A stretch of DNA of 64,000 bases, from NCBI GenBank assembly GCA_034509925.1, contig CM067532.1, positions 945,642 to 1,009,641 on the forward strand, in the 5' to 3' direction. This document shows positions 39,801 to 51,250 of the stretch, piece after piece. How positions within the stretch are numbered: position 1 is the first letter of the stretch; every line of letters begins with the position of its first letter. Source of the stretch: Hirudinaria manillensis (lineage: Eukaryota > Annelida > Clitellata > Hirudinida > Hirudinidae). The translations under genes were made by a program, and so were the position numbers. A model generated the notes under the pieces. The model was not told where the DNA came from, did not search any database, and saw only the letters and a program-made list of their open reading frames with translations.

Positions 39801-41158
39801 CAGCACTGATTGTATGTATATAAATACATGTATACATATATTTTTTTTCCCTGAAGGATACCATTGTTGTCATCCTATGTTGATTCCCACTTTCATTTCC
39901 ACTGTGTGTGTGTGTGTGTGTATGTGTGTGTCCAGGTCAAACTCTGCAAACGTGTTTAATTAATAATTAATATATATAAATAATAATTAATTAAATTAAA
40001 ATTAACAAGGTGTTTTTAATTCTGCCTTTCTCGAGGAGCCTAGAACGTTCTCTGAGCCGAAATCAAGATTGTCTTGTTTGGTGAACTCGTTTAACATAAT
40101 TTCATGTCGAATGTAATTGTTTTTAACGGCTTTTCGGCCTCATCTCTCACGCCAGTGCTGTCGCCACTTGTTACATTAGTGACTTTGCACCATTTTGTAG
40201 TTTTTAATTGGCCCTGTCTCTGGCCATTTTGGACATTCTGCTGCCAAATTTTGTTTTAATATCTTAAAATGATATGGAGTGGCTGGTTATTGACCTAAAG
40301 CCACTAATTATTCATTTAGTTTTGTTGTTTTTTTTTAATGGATATGTTATGGATACCATATTGATATTAACTAGTGTTATTGTCATTGTCTATTGATACG
40401 AATTTTTAATTAATACCGTATTGAGATGCGTTTATGTGCCAGCCAATTTTTAATGTTCTTTAAACTTAATCTTGTTCTAGTTTGGATAAAGCTGGCGACA
40501 TGATATTTATGGCCAACGTAGATCAATGCCCTTAGAGAAAGTTTTTTGAGCAGTAGTGTGGCTGGGTACAAACTAGTTGTTAAGCCATTAGGTGTTACTT
40601 TATTTTGTGTTTGATGATTACTTTCTGGGATACCGCGGCGCCTGCCAGCCATCTGTTGTTAGTTTTAAACTTGAAATGTACGAGAACCTAGACATACGGA
40701 ATACTCTTGATACTATCTTTCGTCGAGTATTTAGAAAGATTGCGCCACAAATAAATGTTTCTTCTGAATTTTGGCTTGACTGTGCTGGAAAAGAAGCTTG
40801 TGGTGTAGGAAAGGGTTTGAATAACTGAAAAAGATTTTATGCCTCTGGAAACAGAATTTGAATGCATGCCATAATGTCTGCTAGAATTCAGGAACTTTTA
40901 CCTAATCTGGGATTGGATTAGCTAAACTAGACGTGAAGTTTTAGAGGTTGAACCTAAACAGTATATATTTAGTATAAATTTAGTTTTAACTTTATAATTT
41001 TTTATTATAATAATTTTATTTGCTTTAAGATTTTTATGTAAGAAATAATTCAGAGATTATCAATAAGCCAAAGCGAAAAATTTAGTTTCATTTTAGACAA
41101 GTAAACATTTCGTCCGTAAGGTGAAATCCTGCGGACGATAAACTTGATAACGTTAAAA
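36846..41158. other. Repeat-rich intergenic region
   Basis: It contains GAT-type microsatellite (36846-36985), telomere-like TTAGGG variants (37680-37760), an unrepeated island with CCAAT and an X-box at 37935-37962, a TTATA pentamer array (39541-39620) and a GT run (39904-39930). Two unassigned frames were noted: minus 39169-39408, preceded by an AG acceptor and followed by a minus-strand AATAAA (possible last exon or element relic), and plus 40592-40828. Neither is recognisable. Confidence 0.5.
39541..39620. repeat. (TTATA)n microsatellite
   Basis: Perfect pentamer array of about 16 copies, continuing a degenerate AT-rich repeat that begins near 39450. Confidence 0.9.
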
Positions 41159-42193
41159 ATGAGCATCCTTTGCGGATATAATTTTCGCGTTTGTCTGAGA
41201 ACAAGTTTTCAGTTCTTTAATACCGTAGAATGTCGCAGATTGGCTTCCAGAAATTCGATGGCCCATTTCGCTTTCACGAAGCGCGATGAGATTCGTATGG
41301 AAAGATTTTTGAAAAGAACAAACGATCTTATAGCAGGCAACAAGTAAGACGTTACGAGTTTCGGTCATTACTATTTCCTAGATTCCAATCCTACGTTAGC
41401 AGATTATTGACGAGAGCATGATTTGTTTTTAAAGGAAAAAAAAGAAAGACCTCAACAGTGTGGTAAGCGTCAAGCCGTCAATCTATCAAAGGGAATTTTC
41501 TGTTTTTCAAAGAGGGTTTTTTAATTTCACTACATTTCTCTTTAGAGCAACATCCAGAAAACTCTCATGCTCGACCCCGCTGAGCAGTTGAAGATCAGAT
41601 TGAGCAACAAGATCGTAACGAAGATGCCGAGATGCACGAGCCCTCGAATGAAACAACTCAGTTCCATTTTCGCCGATCACGTGGCTACCCTCCTGCAGAC
41701 CGGAGAGATCTGCAGCGATCTGACGGAGCTGGGCTTCGAAGTCAACGACGTAGTCATCGCTCCCGGCCTCGCCTACGTAGTCATATCGTGGAAACTCGCC
41801 AACGAGGACAACCTCCCCCAAGTCATGGAACTTCTACCGAAAACTTCTTCGAGCATAAGGAACGCACTGATCGACACCAGGGTCATAGCCCACATCCCCC
41901 CAGTCATGTTCTACAGGGAGTCGACGAACTCGAAACTGGAAGAAGTACAACAACTCCTCAGCATCGCCGACATGGGATCGAAAGAAGACAAGCGATTGCG
42001 GGATGAAGACGGAGAGGGCGGCTCCGAAGACTGCCGCAAAGATGACGATCCGGAGTCGGCCAACGTTTACGGCATAGACTATGGGAGGTTCAAGGATGAA
42101 CTCATGGTCTCCAAGAAGAAAACATCGAACAAAATCCTCGTGGAATCAGCTTTGGACAAGAAGCTTGTGGAAATTTATGTCGAGAAGGTTTGA
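41159..42193 (+). CDS. RBFA: RBFA, mitochondrial ribosome-binding factor A
   Basis: RBFA helps mature the small subunit of the mitochondrial ribosome by binding 12S rRNA. Three exons: 41159-41343, 41435-41462, 41546-42193; 286 residues. The middle exon is only 28 nt, but donor, acceptor and phase all fit. The first about 45 residues are basic, nearly free of acidic residues and suited to mitochondrial import (MSILCGYNFRVCLRTSFQF). The RbfA KH-type domain covers about 85-190: CSDLTELGFEVNDVVIAPGL, then AYVVISWK, VMELLPKTSSSIRNAL and PPVMFYRESTNSKLEEVQQL, matching the bacterial pattern '.V..V.....L..A.VY.......L......IR..L......P.L.F..D.S......I..LL'. A charged acidic tail follows. AATAAA at 42442. 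Tail to tail with peflin. Confidence 0.88.
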
Positions 42194-43006
42194 CGGCAGA
42201 TTGGACAGAGCGTTTTCCCTGAATTGAGTCTGTTGGCTCATTGAAGTTTGACCAAAACTTTGAGAACCTTGCACACTATTGAACACTATGATGTATTATT
42301 TTGTGTAGAAAATATAATTTCAAATGCTAAATCAAACAATGGTCAAATCTCAAAACTTATAAGAAAAATAGACACAAAAAGCTGAGACTGAGTTCAACAG
42401 TTGAATATAATTTTATAAAGTTCAAGGTTGCAGGCAACGTAAATAAACAAAGATCCACTTGATCGATTGAAAAGCAAAAACAGAAATCAGGAAAACATTG
42501 CAAAATCAAAGGCATGGTCAGGGAAGCAAATGGAAAGTAATCGTCGCAACCGAGGAGTCCTGGAGACGTGGGTGGCTGGAGTCTTGGAACCCAACTTCTC
42601 AGTCGCTTTTGTCTGTGGTTTCGCAAAAGCAAATGCAGCTTAGCCACGACCTGCAGATTCGACACGATTTTGGCACCGACATGGAGCCAAGCGACTTTTC
42701 CATTTCGCCAACAATTGGTTCTATTGGCTCAACGTACGAGACTGGCGAGAATCGCAGCGAGATTATTTGCGTCAGTTCGAGTGATGTTTAATTAATTTGC
42801 ATCTGCAACATTTAATAATTAATTAATTAATGTGTTTGCAACATTTAATTCGTGGTCCAAGCACTACACAATGACAGACTACTTCAAAGACGTGAAGAAC
42901 ATCAATTCAGAAAAGCACGATCGCATCCTTCCAGAATATTCCCAGAGGATGAGAAAAGCAAAATGTCTCCAAAGTGGGTGGAGTAGGGGTGGTTGGGTGG
43001 TCAGTC

Positions 43007-45097
43007 TCAGATTCTGTTGAGGACGACTGCAGACAGAAAGTCTTCGTAGCCCACCTGGATGACCCCGGTGTTGGCCGTGTCCTTGACCCTGAACTGGTCC
43101 GTGATGGACTTGATCAGAACGCAGGAGTGGATGAAGTAGTCCAAGGAGATCTTGCGCTGTCCGTTCATGTCGAACCTGCCGACGACCGATTGGGCGAACT
43201 GGGGCGTCAGTCTGTACCCCATCTGGATGTAAGCTGGAGGGACCGTGCAGGGAATAACGTTGTCGTTATTATTAGTATCGAGTAATAATAATAACAATAA
43301 TGGTGTCGTACCTTTTGGCCGCCATTCACAATAATAAATTGCTGTAAGATTTTAACGCTTAATTATCAATGTCACAGTGCTAACTATGTTATGATATGAC
43401 GTGCCATTTGTTTGAATTTAATGCCTAAAATAATCAAATACGAATTAATTAAATACTAATTAATTAATAATTAAACATTAATTAATTTATAATTAAATGC
43501 CAACTAATTAAATACTAATAATTGGAATGGAAGTAATGAGTAACTAACGACTATGATCATGACTATGATTACTGCCCACAAAGAGAGTTAATCGTAATAG
43601 TAATAATAATATTAATTAATGCTGACCATTGTGAAGCTCATTCGAGTCTATGGAGCCAGACCTGTCTCCGTCAAATTGATCAAAGATGGTCTTCCACTGG
43701 TGAATGTAGGCCCACAGAGCCTGGAATTCGTTCAAATCGATCTGTCCGCTCTTGTCTCTGTCGAACATGGCTGTAAGAACAGAGAGTTGAATTAGAGTTG
43801 GTCTGGAGTTAGTGATTTAGGATTTAGGGCTCCTACTTAGCTGGTCATCGAACTGAAGCATTAGTGGTTCCATCAGGATTTGAATTACTATTAATATTAT
43901 TATTACTGATATTGTTGTTGTTATTAACATTATTATTATTATTATTATTTATTGGGGTAATAATCTTTTGTTACAGCAAAACTTGGCATTTTCTACTAAT
44001 AGTTCACAGTAAAAGCAATTATTACTGAGTAATAGCATTAAAATTGTACTCAATCATCACGTAGAAATCTCATCAAAGTGCCTCAGTGGCTTAGTTCAGG
44101 ATTCGAACCCTAAACGACACTCACTGATCATCAGCTTGCAAGTATCTATGTTGAACTTGGTCCAGTTGGAGTTGGTGAGCGCCATCTGGAGCTCGTTGGC
44201 AGTTATTTTTCCAGTTCTGTCCCTGTCGACGGCATGGAACCACTGCACGATGTTCTGGTCCATCGCCCCAGGCTGACCACCGGGGTACCCTAAGGCCAGC
44301 AGTCGATTTTGCAAGTGCAAATTAAATTTGTCAAACTGACTTGATCGACAACAATTAAACATGGCAATGGTGATGCCAATCTGTAGTAACCTTTGTTACA
44401 CCAACTTAAGATGTGATATCAATGATTAGAACTTAGTGATAATGATGGTGATACCTTTATTGCTGATTGCAACAGCGAGAAACAAATTCAGATGTTTCCA
44501 TATTGCAATAACAATTATTAGGATTAAGTTACCTCAATCACCTTTCAACGAAACAGAAAAAAACAACCATAATGGCATCATAAAAACGAACCTTGCTGTG
44601 GACCATATTGGCCTCCTGGTGGAGGGTTCACACCCGGTGCTCCAGGGTTAAACCCAGGGGCACCAGGGGGATTGTAGCCCGGGCCCCCTGGAGGCGGATT
44701 GTACCTAATACCCCCTGGAGGATTGTAACCTGGGGCTCCAGACGGTGTTGGATTATATCCTGGTGCTCCAGGTTGTGATGGATTATATCCTGGTGCTCCA
44801 GGTTGTGGTGGATTATAGCCTGGCGCACCCTGAAATCACAGAAGCTTTTTTGGTAATATAAACGGAAAGTATGTAATATAAGTGAAACATTGCCAATTTT
44901 ATGCACTAAATCGAATTGAAGCAATTTTTTTCGAGGTAATAAATTCTGAAACGTAGTGATTCAAATACACGCACCGAACCCCAATAAAAAAAAACTATTC
45001 CTGTTCTTTAAACTGAAGAGAATAATTTTGCATGGCAAACCTGTGGTCCCGGATATCCCGGTCCAGGATAGCCACCTCCGTAGTTGTAGTTAGCCAT
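43007..45097 (-). CDS. PEF1: Peflin, penta-EF-hand protein
   Basis: Peflin pairs with ALG-2; in mammals the dimer is a calcium-dependent adaptor for the CUL3-KLHL12 ubiquitin ligase acting on SEC31 of COPII coats. Five exons on the minus strand: 45097-45041, 44829-44592, 44289-44125, 43770-43627, 43233-43007; 276 residues (human 284). The first about 105 residues are a Gly/Pro/Tyr-rich tail built of GAPGYNPPQP-type decamers, the peflin hallmark. Five EF-hands follow: DRDRTGKITANE, DRDKSGQIDLNE and DGDRSGSIDSNE are good calcium loops, the last two (MNGQRKISLDYF, KDTANTGVIQVGYEDF) degenerate, as expected. QMGYRLTPQFAQ is the family signature. Spacing favours peflin over sorcin/grancalcin because of the long repeat tail. 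ATTAAA on the minus strand at 42816-42811 may be the poly(A) signal. Confidence 0.93.
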
Positions 45098-46098
45098 TAG
45101 AGTACCGATTTCACAACTTCAGTACTTGTGTTCGGGTATGTCTAATAATAAGCCCAAAATTTCATATTTAAAGTGTGATCTACTTAAATATAATATCGCA
45201 ATTTAAAAATAAAAATTGACAGTGATGTTGACATTGTATGATGGAATTCTGTGAAGTAATTTAGCAATACATAAGTAAAATAAATGACATTAAATACGTT
45301 TTTAAATGTGAGGTATTAAATTTTCTGTGATAGATAAATTGGAAAATACAAAAGCATCAAAGTGACCGTCCAGTCCACAAAGTGCTGCTAAATGTGGATA
45401 ACTGCTAGCAGACAACAAAGGATCAGGCATTTCTAAAATTTATATTTTGTTTAAATTTTTGTTGTTTTGAAATGCAATAACTTGGGCGAATTTTAAGATT
45501 TTATTGCTAAAGAGATGGGAATGTTGATCTCATTATGAGATAATAAAAAAATTTGCTGCACAAATATTCCATCGAAGTGTTTTGAACCCAAAATAATTGA
45601 TAAAGGACAAAAGGATCGGCAGTTAGACAAGCATTTAATGAGGCTGTTACTGTTTACGGACCATTTAAGTCATTTTCGTAAACAAGGGGAATTCGATCGA
45701 ATTCGGAATGAATTTGGAGCGATTGTTACTCGGACATTACGCGAATTCCAGTATAGGTGATTAAAGAGCTACATGTAATTTTTAAATTGGCCTAATTGCG
45801 CTGTTTAGGAATTATTTAGGTTAGTAGAGAAGCTGATTTGTTTATGCTTAAATATTTAGAATTTCTAGCGTCAGATGGATTAGTCAGGCGCCTAATGTCG
45901 TAAATATGTAAATTAGGGATGTCGTTTTTTTTATCCGAAACGAATAAGTCATTTTCAAATAACTCTTTCGGGGGTCAAAAGATAGAATAGGAACGATCGA
46001 AAAGACAATCTGCGCATTGTTAAAAATATTAATTGATTCATAAATCCCCAAATTAATTGAGCCTAAATCTCGATAATTTGTAGACAGCGAATTATCTG
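45098..46098. promoter_or_regulatory. Divergent spacer between peflin and ZRANB1
   Basis: One kilobase between start codons. It holds two unexplained open stretches: minus 45430-45302 (43 codons, starts MPDPLLSASSYPHLAAL) and plus about 45545-45756 (ends LREFQYR at a possible donor AG|GTGATT). The latter may be a 5' noncoding exon of ZRANB1, spliced to the acceptor just before 46085. No TATA box is evident. Confidence 0.35.
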
Positions 46099-49000
46099 AT
46101 GGATTATCTGGTCCAGAAATGGGCCTGCCAATACTGCACGTACGAAAACTGGCCAGCCTCCAAGTTCTGCGTCCTGTGCCGTGCGCCCAAGCCGGCCATG
46201 TACATAGACGATGGTGGACACCAGAGACCTGATGATCAAAGGAAGACTAATTCCCCAGAGGGGGAACAGTATTTTCCACACCAGGAAAAGTGGAGCTGCC
46301 CTGCCTGCACCTTCCTCAACTGGCCAAAGTCCGTCAAATGCACCCAGTGTTACACGCCTAGGAAAGCAGTAGAATCTCCGGAAACTCTGAAGAAGTCGAT
46401 AGGAGAGAGCCAGAGCTACGAGACAAACAATTCCTCGGAATCGGACGAGTGCCAGCTGCAGTCTCCGGAACCAGAGAAGTCGACAACGACCAAGAGCCTG
46501 TCGAAGATAAATACCAAGTGGTCGTGTAGCTTCTGCACCTACAAAAACTGGTTCCAGACCCGCTACTGTACCTATTGCGGCACTTCGAAGCACAAGTGCA
46601 AGCAGCTGTCGAGGAAGCTCAGAGTCACTCAGGAAAACGAGATCAACAAGATCTCCTCGGATCCCATCGCCGTCGGAACGGGTCGGGTCATACTCGAGGA
46701 GGGTCTGGAGAGCCTCTCGCTGGGGGTTGTGGCTCCCTCGAACAAGCCGGACGAAAAGAGGGGGCAGTCGGTCGAGGCCACGAGACCCGAATCGGTGGAG
46801 AATGCCGGCTCTCCTGGCGTCAAGGAAGACGACCAGCCATTCTTGGATTGGCTGTGGCTGGCGGCCTGCAGGGGAGTACTCGAGGATGACATCATGGCCG
46901 TCGAGGAGTACCTGGCTGCCGAGGGCGACCCGGCCCGGGCCATCGCCTACTCGGACTTGAAGCTCCTGGGTCGCCCGAGCGCCTTCACGGCTGGCTTCAC
47001 CCTCGTCCATCTGGCCATTCGCTTCAAGAGGGAGCAGATCTTGGCCTTGCTTCTCACGGCCACTGATGCCAGCAACAAGTCCAAGAAGAGGGTCCCTAGT
47101 CTGGTGGCTTACGAGCTCGCCAATCAGATCAACAGGGAGCTGAGACTCTGCCTGGAGCAGAAGAGGAGACATTTCAGATGCTATCACTTTGGAGAACTGT
47201 CCACGTTCTTGCTGCCGGCAGGTAATTGAGATCGGGTCATTTTCATGACATTTCTCAGGATTTGATTTGTTTTGAAATCCTTTTTATTTTCCTGTTTTTT
47301 TTTTATTGCAAATGTTCAATTGTAAGATTAAGCTATCAGATCAGTATCAACATATGGTGACAAATGGTGTTGTTGTTGTTAAATTCATGTCACTCTTATG
47401 TGATACACTTATGGGAGCAACGTGGATAAGAGTCAGTAATTGTTTGTGAGATTCTCTTGTGACTTGAATTCAAGACTAAATGTTCTTGAAAGCAAAATGT
47501 AATTCTCAACTCGTGAGTCAATGCAGTCATTCTGTCACTATTCTATCCATGATTGGTTACCATAGCAAGATGATGGTGCTGATGATGATGGTGATGATTA
47601 TGATTATGATGATGACGATGCTAAGGTGATAATGATGTTTTGTCTCCTGACAGAGATCCACACCTATCATCCTCTGTCGAGAAAGTTGCTGTTCGAGGAG
47701 CTGCTCGATGAAAACGCCCAGAAAGGTGAACGGGAGACTGTAATTGTAGTTGCCAACATTGCCACCTCTGTTGTTGCAGTCTCTGCCATTTCGTTGGCAT
47801 CATCATCATCATCATCATCACCATCACCATCATGAGGCATTATTTCCTCCGTTGCCCGTCGACAATCAGATTACCAGCGTCCTCGTGATGCCCCCGTATC
47901 TGTCGTTATCCTGAATGTAATTAGTTTCATCACGGGAGATGAGAAATGAAAAAATAAAAATGAAAATAAAGACCATCCTTGCCAATCGAGACTGATGCGA
48001 AATCACAATTGCCCTGATGACCATCACTCATCGGCACCATCACCAAGACCTTCATCACCGAAATGGCACCATCATCATCATCATCATCATCATCATCACC
48101 ATCGTCATGATCCACGATGAGTTTCCAAAATATAGCCTGTATTTTACCAACATGCATCATCACTATCATTATCACCATCGCCACAGTCATTATCATTGTT
48201 ATCATCATCATCGTCACAATCCCTTATCATTGTAACTGCCATCGCAGTCATCATCATCATCATCATCATGCTGCAGAGTTGGAAGAGGAGAAGGTGATAA
48301 ACTGGTCCCAGGAGCTCACCTCATTGCATCGCTGCAACCGCCTCTTTCCACTGTGGAACAGAACGGCAGGCGACTGCCTCCTGGATTCGATCCTGCAGGC
48401 CACGTGGGGCATCATGGACACGGACAACGTGCTCAGGCAGGCGCTCTTCAACTCGCTCGTGGACTGCAGAGAGGAGTGAGATCATTGGCTTTGCACTCTC
48501 GCTGATGATGATGATGATGGGGGAGATGGTTGTGGCCATGATGGTGATACTTCTGCCTATGGTCGGTTCGTTATACTGTTGACGGGAGGCATTAATGACG
48601 TCGGATGGACGGGTTTCGATGCCTTTTGGTCGAACCAATGATTATGACGGGAAACGACTCCTTTGAGGTTCGAAGAAGAATTAATCTCTTGGAAAGTCAG
48701 CTTCATCCGTCAAGCTTCCTTTGCCGGAAGGTCTCCTTTTTTGTCCTCGGATCCTTTCGATCCGGTTCTAGCAGGCCTCGCTTTTGTTGCCACGTTGCCG
48801 GCAGTCGTCTGCCACTCCCATGGCATTATCGTCGTCTTCTCCAGAGTCATGTAATCATCATGGTGACCAGCCTCTGGGTCTTTTGCATGGGTATTTCTTG
48901 CTTCTTGCATACCATTTCTCATGGGGATCAATTAAGAAGCACCATAAACACATACTGTCACACACAAATGTTGAGTGCCTTCAAAAGATTGACTAAATTT

Positions 49001-49858
49001 AAACACAAATGGTTACCCTCATTTCAGTCAGTGTCAGCATCATCATTAATATCACCTTCTCCAGCATCACCATTATCGTCATCATCATCATCATAGTATC
49101 ATCATCGTCGTCATCACCACTCTGAGACCATACCCCTTCCCCGGACAGGTTCTACTCCAGATGGAGAGAGCACGAGTTGATCCAAGCGGACCTGATGAAC
49201 TTCACACTCAACGAGAATCAACTCAAACAGGACTGGGAGACTCTCTTGATGCATGCTAAGCACCAAGGCATGGAACTTTGGAGAATAAGAAGAAAATATA
49301 ATAATAATAATAATATTAATAATAATAGTAATAATATTGTCTATAATAATAATATTATTATTAAAATTATAACAAAATAATAGTAATTAAATAGAACTAA
49401 TAATTGTTTCCATTATCATGTTATTAGTTTGCTTAATTTTTAAATGATATATTTGATAGCAAAATAATATTTTTTTCTTAATTTAATCATTAGTTTTATT
49501 TTCCCTTTTATTATAATTGTAATTATATTTAAAAGTTATCGTCGTCATCGTCCTCATATTATTCATTTAATTATTCAGTTCATAATTGAGCATCGTGACT
49601 CGATTTAGATTTTCATTCATTTTTATTTCTTCCACTCGATTTTTCTTCTGCGATAATAATAATAATAATCATCGTCGTCGTCGTCATGACTCCGTTCCGT
49701 TGCCGTGGCAACAGGTTCCTCGCTGGAGCAGGTTCACATACTCGTCCTTGCCCACGTCCTCAGGCGACCGATCATCGTCTACGGCATAAAGTACGTCAAG
49801 AATCTCCATGGAGACAACATCGGCTATGCCGGCTTTCAAGGTTCGGATGACCCCCCCT

Positions 49859-49905
<47 letters not shown>

Positions 49906-51250
49906 TTATAAATCTCTCGTTTAACCTGGGTTTATGGCGTAGGTTGCGGTCGTTCAATTGTATTTATAAACGTAAGTAATAATAAGCAGATAATAAAGAA
50001 GTACGATATATGATAGAAGTATATCTAATTGCAGTGTTGTTATGGCCTAGTGGCAGTATTTATAAATGTGAGCAATCACTGGGTTATAATAAAGAAGTAC
50101 GATTAATAATGTATGTTGAAATACAGTGGAAAGTGTGTGTAGTATATTAAAAAGATGGACTGTTGTAAGATGGATCAGCCATGATTCTTTAGAATGGCAC
50201 TTTAAAACCTAAACCTTGTTGTTGTTGCTGCTATTGTTGTTGTCGTCATTATTACCGATAAAGTAAATCGCAATCTAAATCTCGAATACTACTTTCTGTC
50301 TCTACAAAGGAGTCTACCTGCCTCTGTTCTGGGATCCTTCGTATTGCTGGAGAACTCCCATTGCCCTCGGCTACACCAGGGGCCACTTCTCGGCCCTCGT
50401 GTCGGCAGAGCCCGACGTCCGGTCGGAGGCCGCCACGTCGTCCGAGGTGACCCCCGAGGACGTGGGTCAGGTCATCAATCTACCCCTCATGGACTCAGAG
50501 GAGAAGTTGCTTCCCGTTCACTTCTTGGCCCAGAATGACGTACGTACTGGAGGAGGAGTAATTTTTCATTGGGAATGATAATATCATTTTAATTGTTAAT
50601 AAGTAGATTATGTTATATTGTTACTATTAACAATGATAATTATTGTTATTAATTTTTATTACTGTTATGAATTATTATTATTGTTATGATTATTCTTATT
50701 ATTATGACCATTAATTATTATTATTATTATGGCTATTGTTGTTATTATGTTTCTCTACAGAGAGGACTAGAGGAAGCTTACCTCTACCAGTGGTTGGATT
50801 GTCTTGTCACAGATGGTGGTCTCCTAGTCTGCCAACAAAGGTCGTTCAGGTACAGAATTGGAGTCGTTTGATTTTTGTGGCATTGGCAGTGGCTGTGGTC
50901 AAGGGAATGGATGATGGATGGATGGATGGATGGATGGATGGATGGATGGATGGATGGATGGATCAATGAATGCTCAGGATTTATGGGTAGTGGTCCAATG
51001 TTTGTAATTCCACGTCGTATTCGACATGGGTGCACGGATGCATAATCAAAGTGACTAATCACTGTTATTATATTAGTTAATTGAAATTTATCAATTAAAA
51101 ATCTCCAAAAGTCAACTTTCCCCCCATGCCCTACTCAGATCCCATGTCCTGAGCAGACAGATGGTCAACCAGTGGCTCGAGAAATACAGGAACTTCTCCA
51201 AGATGTTCGCAGCGACCTCTCGATTCTCCGACGATGAGGGTGAGATTTGA
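46099..51250 (+). CDS. ZRANB1: TRABID/ZRANB1, OTU deubiquitinase
   Basis: TRABID is a deubiquitinase that prefers K29/K33 (and K63) chains. Eight exons: 46099-47221, 47654-47725, 48277-48475, 49149-49267, 49715-49840, 50310-50539, 50761-50849, 51139-51250; 689 residues (human 708). Three Npl4-type zinc fingers lie at about 8-35, 64-90 and 140-166, each with the WxCxxCT..NW...CxxC core ([33 protein letters not shown]). An ankyrin-like ubiquitin-binding segment covers about 250-350. In the OTU domain the catalytic Cys is at about 432 ([18 protein letters not shown]) and the His at about 572 ([11 protein letters not shown]). Donors are GT except exon 4, which must use a GC donor (CACCAAG|GCATGG) to give HQ|GSSLEQ, matching human SQPGASLEQ. 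The acidic C-terminus is shorter than in human. AATAAA at 51797. An antisense 374-codon frame over exon 1 is a shadow. Confidence 0.95.
48016..48275. repeat. TCATCR-type degenerate microsatellite
   Basis: TCA/TCG/CAT trinucleotides in an intron of ZRANB1, ending right at the acceptor of exon 3 (48276). Similar degenerate arrays recur at 27715-28110, 28995-29095, 36260-36370, 49015-49110, 55380-55565, 58597-58690, 58805-58995 and 63100-63225. Confidence 0.85.
49861..49913. repeat. (CT)n microsatellite in a ZRANB1 intron
   Basis: CT dinucleotide run about 20 nt after the donor of exon 5. Confidence 0.9.
50909..50963. repeat. (GGAT)n microsatellite
   Basis: Perfect tetramers in the last intron of ZRANB1; the same motif forms the longer array at 61307-61423. 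Confidence 0.9.

Noticed and set aside
46063-47187. 374-codon ORF antisense to ZRANB1 exon 1
   Set aside because: Shadow of a long GC-rich exon; the plus-strand frame has zinc fingers and correct splice signals.
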